A DNA stretch of 15,924 bases from Candidatus Kerfeldbacteria bacterium CG08_land_8_20_14_0_20_43_14 (GTDB lineage Bacteria > Patescibacteriota > Patescibacteriia > PEXW01), in assembly GCA_002774575.1 (NCBI GenBank), contig PEXW01000066.1, positions 1-15,924 of the forward strand, read 5' to 3'. The position numbers were made by a program, and so were the translations under genes. Of this stretch, positions 1 to 5,211 are shown piece after piece (the first letter of the stretch is position 1; each line of letters begins with the position of its first letter). Below the pieces are notes generated by a model that saw only the letters and a program-made list of their open reading frames with translations, did not search any database and was not told where the DNA came from.

Positions 1-461
1 TCGTGGTTTTTGCTACCGGTCCTGCGGCTACTGCTGCGGAAAAAGCCGGGGCTGCCCGGGTAGGTGGCGAAGAATTGATTAAGGAAGTTCGGGAAAAAGG
101 TGGTTTGGATGCAGATGTGGTTGTAGCCACCCCAGACATGATGAAATTTTTAAGCACCGTCGCTAAAATTTTAGGGCCCAAAGGTTTAATGCCGAACCCG
201 AAGAATGAAACCGTCACCCCAGACGTGGCTAAAGCCGTTAAAGAATTATCCGGTGGCAAGATAACTTTTCGTAATGACGAATCTGGAAATTTGCACCAAG
301 CCATAGGTAAGTCGGATTTTGAAGAAAAAGCTTTGTTGGAAAACGCTGAAATTTATTTAGAGGCTATTAAGCGAGTGAAGCCTGCTACAATTAAAGGTAC
401 TTATATTCACAGCATTACCTTGAGCTCCAGTATGGGGCCGGGGATTAAAGTTCAAATTTAA
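1..461 (+). CDS. rplA: 50S ribosomal protein L1, C-terminal part (5' end outside window)
   Basis: About 152 C-terminal residues of ribosomal protein L1, the large-subunit protein that forms the L1 stalk on 23S rRNA and helps release deacylated tRNA. The reading frame is already open at the left edge: the in-frame GTG at 3 is an internal valine, so the gene starts upstream. Family hallmarks are visible: the VFATG segment, the block GPKGLMPNPK followed by TVTPDV, and the closing residues MGPGIKV. In many bacteria L1 represses its own L11-L1 mRNA, but the leader is not in view. The usual downstream partners rplJ/rplL are absent; an unrelated gene follows after 18 bp. Identity is very secure. Confidence 0.97.
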   Translation, partial: VVFATGPAATAAEKAGAARVGGEELIKEVREKGGLDADVVVATPDMMKFLSTVAKILGPKGLMPNPKNETVTPDVAKAVKELSGGKITFRNDESGNLHQAIGKSDFEEKALLENAEIYLEAIKRVKPATIKGTYIHSITLSSSMGPGIKVQI

Positions 462-479
462 TACTTAACCAACAAATTT

Positions 480-1484
480 ATGCGCGAAAAAATTGGTTTT
501 GTGCCAGAAGAAGCGTCATCTAATAGAGATGAGTCATTGGCAGATCTCTTGAGAGAAAAAGATTTAGAAGAGAATAAGAATTATAATACAGATGAAGCAA
601 TTGAAGCTTTGACCAGTGATCTAGATATTGAAACGAAAGGAAAATCTACTTCAGAAATAGCTGATGAAATCGAAGGGAGACTCAATTCATCCGAAAAAAA
701 TGGTGTTTTAACAAAAATTAGTTCCGGGAAAATAGGCAGATCAGTTAGAACTTTAATGTTAACCGCAAGCTTATTAACTGGCGTGGGCGCGGTTGAAAGA
801 GTATATGCTGCTGGTGCAGAAGGCTCAAAGAGCGAGCAAAAAATTGACTTTAACAAACAGGCCGTGACTGAAAAAATCCGTTTACTCATGAAACAGGCGG
901 TAATATCCGGAGCGGATGAGGAGAAAGTTAATTTATTTATTAAAGACGCATTAGATACCGCCAAAGTATATGAGGTAAATTATCAAGGCTCCGATGCGGC
1001 AATCAAGCAAATAGACAATTTATATAACTCCGTTTTTGGCGTTTCAAACACGGAAAAAATTGATACAGAGTTTGATAAATTTGTTAAAAAAGGTGATTCT
1101 GATTTTCAGAAACATGTTAGTGAAGGTGATTCTGCATATGATAACGCTACTAAAGAAATGAGTGAGAATTTTGAAAAACAAAAGCATGATGAGGAATTTA
1201 AAGAAATGGATTCAGTGGGAGTTTTGTCGGCCCGTTATGATAAGACGGTGAATGAAAAGGCAAGGGACGGTTTACGTAAAGAAATTGTTAAATTAGCCTT
1301 AAGTTCAAAGGCAGATGAACTTAAACTTAATAGTAATTATAGTTTTAGTGTGGATTTATTAGGCGGAGTTAAATTAGAAGTTAAGTTTGCAGTTGACAGT
1401 GGTGGAAAAATCGAGGGGACAATAACAGACAGCAAGACCTCTGAAAAGTCTGAATTGTCAATTGAAAAGAGCGAGCTGAAATAA
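480..1484 (+). CDS. Hypothetical acidic protein with internal membrane/signal-like segment
   Basis: I do not recognise this 334-residue protein. Residues 1-80 are hydrophilic and acidic with low-complexity Glu/Ser/Lys helices. Around residues 84-108 there is a short hydrophobic stretch preceded by basic residues and followed by VYAAGAEG, which resembles a signal peptide with an Ala-X-Ala cleavage site but lies far from the annotated start. The rest is charged and largely helical, with possible coiled coil around 195-270, and ends in a beta-like segment (YSFSVDLLGGVKLEVKFAV) rich in alternating hydrophobics. It may be a single-pass protein with an 80-residue cytoplasmic tail, or the true start may be later. 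It begins 18 bp after rplA without an SD and looks more AT-rich than its neighbours. Confidence 0.7.
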   Translation: MREKIGFVPEEASSNRDESLADLLREKDLEENKNYNTDEAIEALTSDLDIETKGKSTSEIADEIEGRLNSSEKNGVLTKISSGKIGRSVRTLMLTASLLTGVGAVERVYAAGAEGSKSEQKIDFNKQAVTEKIRLLMKQAVISGADEEKVNLFIKDALDTAKVYEVNYQGSDAAIKQIDNLYNSVFGVSNTEKIDTEFDKFVKKGDSDFQKHVSEGDSAYDNATKEMSENFEKQKHDEEFKEMDSVGVLSARYDKTVNEKARDGLRKEIVKLALSSKADELKLNSNYSFSVDLLGGVKLEVKFAVDSGGKIEGTITDSKTSEKSELSIEKSELK

Positions 1485-1524
1485 TTTAATAATTGGTCTA
1501 ACGAAAATTTAATCCAAGTTTTTT

Positions 1525-2004
1525 ATGCCTAAAAGAGAAAATTATTTATCTTGGGATGAGTGTTTTATTCTCATGGCCGAATTAATCGCCCAACGATCCA
1601 AAGATCCTAATACCCAGGCTGGTTCAGTCATTGTCGACCAGAATAACATTATTATTGGCCTGGGCTATAACGGTTTTCCCCGAAGTGTTAAGGATGAAGA
1701 TCTGCCTTGGGGGAGAGAAGGAAATTTTTTGGAAACCAAATACGCTTATGTGGTCCACGCGGAAGAAAACGCCATTTATAACGCCAACAAGTCCACTTGG
1801 GGCTGTAAAATGTATGCCACGCTTTTCCCCTGCAATGAATGCGTAAAAACCATAATTCAAAGCGGCATCAAGGAAATTATTTACGCCTCGGATAAATATC
1901 ATGACCAGGATATCTGGGTGGCGGCCAGGAAAATGCTGGATCTGGCCGGGGTTAGTTATCGGCAATATATACCGCAAAATAAATTAAATTTGGAAAAAAT
2001 ATGA
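1525..2004 (+). CDS. Deoxycytidylate (dCMP) deaminase family protein
   Basis: A 159-residue zinc-dependent deaminase, most like dCMP deaminase (ComEB/DCTD group), which converts dCMP to dUMP, the substrate for thymidylate synthase. The catalytic zinc motif is intact: His78-Ala-Glu80 (ligand and proton shuttle) and Pro102-Cys103-x-x-Cys106. The N-terminal block WDECFILMAELIAQRSKDP followed by a GSVIVD strand, and the GYNGFPR loop, are typical of dCMP deaminases rather than cytidine or tRNA-adenosine deaminases. Its stop overlaps the next start in an ATGA junction at 2001-2004, and a dUTPase follows, so context supports dUMP supply. No SD is evident upstream. A ComEB-like enzyme with a different nucleotide substrate is possible but less likely. 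Confidence 0.93.
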   Translation: MPKRENYLSWDECFILMAELIAQRSKDPNTQAGSVIVDQNNIIIGLGYNGFPRSVKDEDLPWGREGNFLETKYAYVVHAEENAIYNANKSTWGCKMYATLFPCNECVKTIIQSGIKEIIYASDKYHDQDIWVAARKMLDLAGVSYRQYIPQNKLNLEKI

Positions 2005-2558
2005 TTATCGGCTTAACTGGCCTGCCTGGCTCGGGCAAGGGCACGGCAACTGAATATCTAGCCAAAAAATACGGCGCCACGACCAAAAAATTTTCGGATC
2101 CAATCCGGGATATTATTAGGCGGCTTTACCAGTCCATCACCCGCGAACACATGCAGAATATCGCCAAATTTATCCGTTCGGAATTCGGCAATAATATCTT
2201 TGCTGAAACTTTGCTTCAGGATGTTAGCCAAGCCAATCAGAAACTAATTGTGCTAGACGGTTTTCGCTACGAAGATGAATATCAGCTCTTTAGAAAAAAA
2301 GAAGATTTTGTTTTTGTGGCCGTGGAAGCAAGTTTAGAAAACCGTTTTGTCAGAATCAAACTGCGGCCGGAAAATGCCGGGGATCAAAATTTAACTCTGG
2401 AGCATTTCAAGCTCCAGCACGAATTTGAAACAGAGCAAGCCATTCCCAGTCTGATTATGCGGGCGGATTTTCGTTTTGATAACAATGGCGATAAAGAGCA
2501 ATTATTCAAGCAAGTGGACGGCTTAATGCGAAAGCTGGGTTATGAAATTCAAGGTTAA
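2001..2558 (+). CDS. P-loop nucleotide kinase, predicted deoxynucleotide/nucleotide kinase (AAA_18 / UPF0200-like)
   Basis: A 185-residue P-loop kinase. Walker A is GLPGSGKGT at residues 7-15. A second conserved region, LDGFRYEDEYQLFR (85-98), resembles the DG-x-R-x-x-x-E block of archaeal UPF0200-type kinases and dephospho-CoA-kinase-like proteins. A LID-like basic stretch (ENRFVRIKLR, 113-122) and a C-terminal ADFRFDNNGDKEQL strand-turn (155-168) fit the same fold. The substrate is not evident from sequence. It is translationally coupled at both ends, by a 4-nt overlap with the dCMP deaminase and a 17-nt overlap with dUTPase, so a (d)NMP kinase role in pyrimidine deoxynucleotide supply is my inference. 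Dephospho-CoA kinase is the main alternative, but its usual neighbours are absent. Confidence 0.85.
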   Translation: MIIGLTGLPGSGKGTATEYLAKKYGATTKKFSDPIRDIIRRLYQSITREHMQNIAKFIRSEFGNNIFAETLLQDVSQANQKLIVLDGFRYEDEYQLFRKKEDFVFVAVEASLENRFVRIKLRPENAGDQNLTLEHFKLQHEFETEQAIPSLIMRADFRFDNNGDKEQLFKQVDGLMRKLGYEIQG

Positions 2559-2964
2559 GATATTAAATCCGGACGCAATTCCGCCAAAGTACGCTCATGA
2601 AGGCGACGCGGGTTTGGATGTTTTTGCTATCGAAGATTATGTTTTACAGCCTGGGGAGCGACATGTGTTTAAATTAGGCTTTAGCGCGGAATTTGAGTCG
2701 GGTTATGTCTGTTTGGTTTGGGACAGGTCGGGTTTGGCTGCTAAACAGGGCTTAACGAATTTAGCCGGCGTGATTGACGCCAGCTACAGGGGCGAATACG
2801 CGGTGGTGGTTTTAAACACCTCAAATCAAGCTGTAGAGATTAAAAAAGGGGATAGAATTGCACAGATGTTAATTCAATCAGTGCAAAATGTTCAAGTGGA
2901 AGTGGCGGAAGAATTGTCCGAATCAAAAAGAAGCCAAGGCGGTTTTGGCAGTACGGGGAAGTAA
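2542..2964 (+). CDS. dut: dUTP diphosphatase (dUTPase)
   Basis: A 140-residue trimeric-type dUTPase hydrolysing dUTP to dUMP and pyrophosphate, which keeps uracil out of DNA and feeds ThyX. All five signature motifs can be read: I, EGDAGLDVFA (20-29); II, DRSGLAAKQG; III, GVIDASYRGEYAVVVLN with the uracil-binding Tyr; IV, KGDRIAQMLI; V, the C-terminal P-loop-like arm RSQGGFGSTGK. Motif II has Trp-Asp before Arg-Ser instead of the common Pro. Length is normal for the family. The start at 2542 overlaps the kinase by 17 nt, so its ribosome recruitment probably depends on translation of the upstream gene. A dCTP deaminase is excluded by motif V and the overall spacing. Confidence 0.96.
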   Translation: MKFKVKILNPDAIPPKYAHEGDAGLDVFAIEDYVLQPGERHVFKLGFSAEFESGYVCLVWDRSGLAAKQGLTNLAGVIDASYRGEYAVVVLNTSNQAVEIKKGDRIAQMLIQSVQNVQVEVAEELSESKRSQGGFGSTGK

Positions 2965-2972
2965 ACCCTTGT

Positions 2973-3064
2973 CATTGCGATCCCGCCGAATGGCGGGAGA
3001 AGCAATCTTTCATAAATACAAAGATTGCCGCGTCGCCCCGCTGAAGGCGGGTCTCCTCGCAATG
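2973..3064. repeat. Palindromic three-hairpin element (CATTGCGA-ended)
   Basis: A 92-bp element bounded by the perfect terminal inverted repeat CATTGCGA (2973-2980) / TCGCAATG (3057-3064). Inside lie three hairpins: TCCCGCC/GGCGGGA (2981-2987/2992-2998, 4-nt loop), GCAATCTTT/AAAGATTGC (3002-3010/3020-3028, 9-nt loop) and a CCCGC/GCGGG stem near 3036-3051. It would fold as a cloverleaf on either strand. From memory, repeats of this CATTGCGA...GCAATCTTT type are dispersed in many bacterial genomes, so it is probably a non-autonomous mobile or REP/MITE-like element. It sits just after dut and could also act as its transcript end. Confidence 0.85.
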
Positions 3065-3110
3065 GCAAATTAAACAATCACTAGGTTTCTGTTATGGAAG
3101 CGTTATTTTT

Positions 3111-3139
3111 TTGACTTTTTTCTGATGTTAAATTAAGGT
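3111..3139 (+). promoter_or_regulatory. Predicted promoter of pyrF-pyrE
   Basis: TTGACT at 3111-3116 and TAAGGT at 3134-3139, 17-bp spacer. The -10 box keeps the key first, second and last bases of TATAAT. The same box pair occurs before the 88-aa gene and the HAD gene, which raises confidence. It predicts a 5' leader of about 60 nt with no obvious attenuator hairpin. Confidence 0.6.
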
Positions 3140-3206
3140 GTAAGCGCCTAAATTTTGAGATTGTTATTTGAAAACCTAAAAACCCTTATTTCACAAGGAG
3201 TGTTTA

Positions 3207-3914
3207 ATGGAAACAAAAGGTCGTATCATTGTGGCTCTGGATGTTGACAGCTTAGAAAAGGCAAAACCCTTAGTGGAAAGTCTGGCCCCGTATGTTGATT
3301 GCTTTAAAGTCGGTTTGGAATTGCTGACTGCTGTTGGTGCTCCAATAGTTATCGACTTTATCCATACTCTCGGCGGCAGAGTATTTCTTGATGGCAAATT
3401 CGATGACATTCCGAATACTGTTGGTAAAGCTTCAAAAGTCGTGGCTGGATTTGGCGTCAAGTTGTTTAATGTTCATGCTTCTGCCGGCAAGAAATCCATT
3501 GAGGCCGCGGTTGCCAATCGAGGCGATAGCGGGGTTTTGGGCGTTACAGTTCTGACTTCCATTGACGAAGAAGAATGTATTTCAATTTTTGGTGCCCGGC
3601 CAAACATTAAAGTCCTGAAATTTTCTCGGATGCTTTTTAAGGCCGGTGCTAATGGCATCATTTGTTCGCCGCAGGAACTTCAATTTCTTGGAACTCAACC
3701 TGAACTTGACGGATTATCGAAAATGACTCCGGGCATTAGACCATTGTGGGCAGCACTCAATGATCAGAAAAGAATCATGACGCCAGCCGAAGCAATCGAA
3801 GCTGGGGCTACGGCTGTAATTATTGGTCGGCCCATAACTAACCCACCCGAAGAAATTGGTTCGCCGGTTGACGCCGTAAAGAAAATTACCGAAGAAATCG
3901 CTTCGGTGCTGTAG
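3207..3914 (+). CDS. pyrF: Orotidine 5'-phosphate decarboxylase
   Basis: A 235-residue TIM-barrel enzyme converting orotidine 5'-monophosphate to UMP, the last step of de novo UMP synthesis. The first strand holds the substrate-binding Asp (ALDVDS, Asp12). Lys34 lies in FKVGLEL. The catalytic charge network is in LDGKFDDIPNT (Asp62, Lys64, Asp67 in the D-x-K-x-x-D pattern). The phosphate-binding segments MTPGIRPL and IIGRPITNPPEE are present. Length is normal. The start is fixed by a strong SD, AAGGAG at 3195-3200, six nt before ATG. pyrE follows after 15 bp, so the two form an operon. No other pyr genes (pyrB, C, D) are in the window; orotate must come from genes elsewhere or from outside the cell. 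Confidence 0.97.
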   Translation: METKGRIIVALDVDSLEKAKPLVESLAPYVDCFKVGLELLTAVGAPIVIDFIHTLGGRVFLDGKFDDIPNTVGKASKVVAGFGVKLFNVHASAGKKSIEAAVANRGDSGVLGVTVLTSIDEEECISIFGARPNIKVLKFSRMLFKAGANGIICSPQELQFLGTQPELDGLSKMTPGIRPLWAALNDQKRIMTPAEAIEAGATAVIIGRPITNPPEEIGSPVDAVKKITEEIASVL

Positions 3915-3929
3915 AAAGGAAAGAAAAGA

Positions 3930-4586
3930 ATGAAAATGGACGAAAAGGAAGTTTTGGGAGAGCTTAACAGGGTCGGAGCGATAATATCTGATACTCATAT
4001 TGTTTACACTTCTGGTAAGCACGGTACGCGTTATATGAATAAAGATGCGTTATACCCGCATGTAGGATTGACATCCAGGCTTTGTCGGGAAATTGCGCTG
4101 GAAATTTCGGATTATTTCCTTGGCGAACCAAGTATTGAAGCAGTGGTTGCGCCAGCAATTGGTGGGGTTATTCTTTGCACCTGGGTTGCCTACTGGCTAA
4201 GCGAATTAACCGGTAAAGAAGTTCTGGCTTTATATGCTGAAAAAAACCAAGCCCTTGACCTCTTTGAATTCAACCGCGGTTATGGACGGTTGGTTACTGG
4301 CCGGAGGATTCTAGTGCTAGAAGATGTCCTCACGACCGGCGGTTCAGCCAAAAAAGTCATTGGGGCAGTTCGTGCGCTTGGTGGTAATGTTATTGGCGTG
4401 GCCGCGCAATGCAATCGTGGGGGAGTAACGACTAAAGATTTGGCGGATCCGCCCATGCTGTTTTCCCTGGTCAATATAACCATGGAGGCTTGGGCTGGAG
4501 AGGACTGTCCCATGTGTAAAGCGGGCATTCCAATCAATACCGAGGTCGGCAAGGGCAAGGAATTTCTTGCCAGCCAAGTTCATTAA
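3930..4586 (+). CDS. pyrE: Orotate phosphoribosyltransferase
   Basis: A 218-residue type I phosphoribosyltransferase making orotidine 5'-monophosphate from orotate and PRPP, the step before PyrF. The PRPP-binding motif LEDVLTTGGS spans residues 130-139, preceded by the beta strand RRILV. The hood region YTSGKHGTRYMNKDALY (26-42) matches the substrate loop of orotate-specific members, and the AVVAPAIGGVIL loop supports the pyrophosphate site. Near the C-terminus there is a CPMC pair followed by AGIPINTEVGKGK, an extension I associate with longer PyrE forms; the cysteines could bind a metal. An SD-like AAAGGA lies at 3915-3920. The gene shares pyrF's promoter and ends at a hairpin terminator. 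Confidence 0.94.
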   Translation: MKMDEKEVLGELNRVGAIISDTHIVYTSGKHGTRYMNKDALYPHVGLTSRLCREIALEISDYFLGEPSIEAVVAPAIGGVILCTWVAYWLSELTGKEVLALYAEKNQALDLFEFNRGYGRLVTGRRILVLEDVLTTGGSAKKVIGAVRALGGNVIGVAAQCNRGGVTTKDLADPPMLFSLVNITMEAWAGEDCPMCKAGIPINTEVGKGKEFLASQVH

Positions 4587-4599
4587 GTTTTTTATGAAC

Positions 4600-4640
4600 A
4601 AAAGCGGTTAGGTCTGAAACTAGGACCAGCCGCTTTTTTA
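4600..4640 (+). terminator. Rho-independent terminator after pyrE
   Basis: Stem AAAGCGG (4601-4607) / CCGCTTT (4630-4636) with an inner GGTC/GACC pairing (4611-4614/4624-4627), followed by a run of T. It lies 14 bp after the pyrE stop and closes the pyrF-pyrE unit. Confidence 0.85.
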
Positions 4641-4649
4641 ATTTGATTC

Positions 4650-4678
4650 TTGACTCAAAGCATGGGTTGTTTTAAGGT
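4650..4678 (+). promoter_or_regulatory. Predicted promoter of the 88-aa gene
   Basis: TTGACT at 4650-4655 and TAAGGT at 4673-4678 with a 17-bp spacer, the same boxes and spacing as before pyrF. It lies between the pyrE terminator and the 4717 start, so this gene is its own transcription unit. Confidence 0.6.
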
Positions 4679-4716
4679 ATAGAAAAATCGAACCTAGTAA
4701 ACAAAAAGGAGTTTTT

Positions 4717-4983
4717 ATGTTTGTAGAAGTTAGCCAGGTGGGGGATGAAGTAGGCAATTCAAGTTCAAAAAGCGAAGATCTGGTTGATGTTGAATTGTCT
4801 TTACAGCATAAGGGGTATGGAAGTCGCGCTAAGCTGATTAAAATTTCTTCTACACATAAGGCCATTGTTTGCACGGTTTGTTGTTTGCTGGTTCCCATCC
4901 CAATAACTGTCACCTCCTATAGGGAATTGAAAGAGCATTTTTCCTTGCTCAACAAACCGCAAGGAATTTCAATTAATGCCTAA
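4717..4983 (+). CDS. Small hypothetical protein with CxxC-C and late His
   Basis: An 88-residue protein I do not recognise. It looks real: a strong SD (AAGGAG, 4706-4711, five nt before ATG), its own promoter upstream and its own terminator downstream. The N-terminal 35 residues are polar and acidic. The region HKAIVCTVCCLLVPIPITV (47-65) contains Cys-x-x-Cys-Cys, and SYRELKEHF follows with a His about 18 residues after the last Cys of the pair. This loosely resembles half of a C2H2 zinc finger, but a second His ligand is not obvious, and the hydrophobic run LLVPIPITV could instead be a buried strand. There is no signal peptide or convincing membrane segment. Metal binding is a guess; function is unknown. 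Confidence 0.75.
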   Translation: MFVEVSQVGDEVGNSSSKSEDLVDVELSLQHKGYGSRAKLIKISSTHKAIVCTVCCLLVPIPITVTSYRELKEHFSLLNKPQGISINA

Positions 4984-4999
4984 CAAAAATATTTTCATT

Positions 5000-5034
5000 A
5001 ATTACCCCATGTTAATTTCAAGGGGTAGTTTTTA
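5000..5034 (+). terminator. Rho-independent terminator after the 88-aa gene
   Basis: Stem TACCCC (5003-5008) / GGGGTA (5022-5027), extended by A-T and G-T pairs, 13-nt loop, then a GTTTTTATT tail. It lies 19 bp after the stop codon. Confidence 0.8.
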
Positions 5035-5128
5035 TTCAGGGGCGACCTAACTTCATTGGTCTGGTTATTTTTATCAAAGCGCGTTTTAGATATTTAGGCG
5101 TTGAATACCAACTTGCTCATCTTGCCTC

Positions 5129-5160
5129 ATTCGTATATTCGTAAAAATTCGTAATTCGTA
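5129..5160. repeat. Four direct copies of ATTCGTA upstream of thyX
   Basis: The heptamer ATTCGTA occurs exactly at 5129, 5137, 5147 and 5154 (start-to-start spacings 8, 10 and 7 bp). The cluster lies 15 bp before the thyX candidate -35 box. It could be a repeated regulator-binding site or a fragment of a dispersed low-complexity repeat. The stretch 5035-5128 before it shows no gene or clear signal. Confidence 0.7.
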
Positions 5161-5174
5161 GCTTTTTTGCTGTC

Positions 5175-5204
5175 TTGCCAAGTCGCAAATTACTTAGTAA
5201 AGTA
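5175..5204 (+). promoter_or_regulatory. Candidate promoter of thyX giving a leaderless mRNA
   Basis: TTGCCA (5175-5180), 18-bp spacer, TAAAGT (5199-5204). The ATG at 5212 lies only seven nt after the -10 box, where transcription itself would begin, and no SD is seen. The boxes are imperfect, so confidence is limited. Confidence 0.4.
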
Positions 5205-5211
5205 TGCGCAC

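Noticed and set aside
581..964. 127-codon minus-strand ORF inside the 334-residue gene
   Set aside because: No SD or promoter. The plus frame is longer and follows rplA closely, although neither product has a known family.
2888..3077. Overlapping 61-codon ORFs on both strands at the dut 3' end
   Set aside because: They run through the palindromic element and dut in other frames; the mirrored pair is a by-product of the inverted repeat.
3140..3206. Riboswitch or attenuator in the pyrF leader
   Set aside because: No stable stem, anti-terminator or leader peptide was found in about 60 nt.
3714..4022. 102-codon antisense ORF over the pyrF/pyrE junction
   Set aside because: It is antisense to two secure genes, has no start signals, and its composition is a shadow of the coding strand.
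5129..5160. ATTCGTA cluster as a CRISPR array
   Set aside because: Seven-base units with 0-3 bp between them are far too short for repeats and spacers.
5167..5211. TTG start giving a 15-residue longer ThyX
   Set aside because: It lies within the candidate promoter, has no SD, and the added residues show no family similarity.
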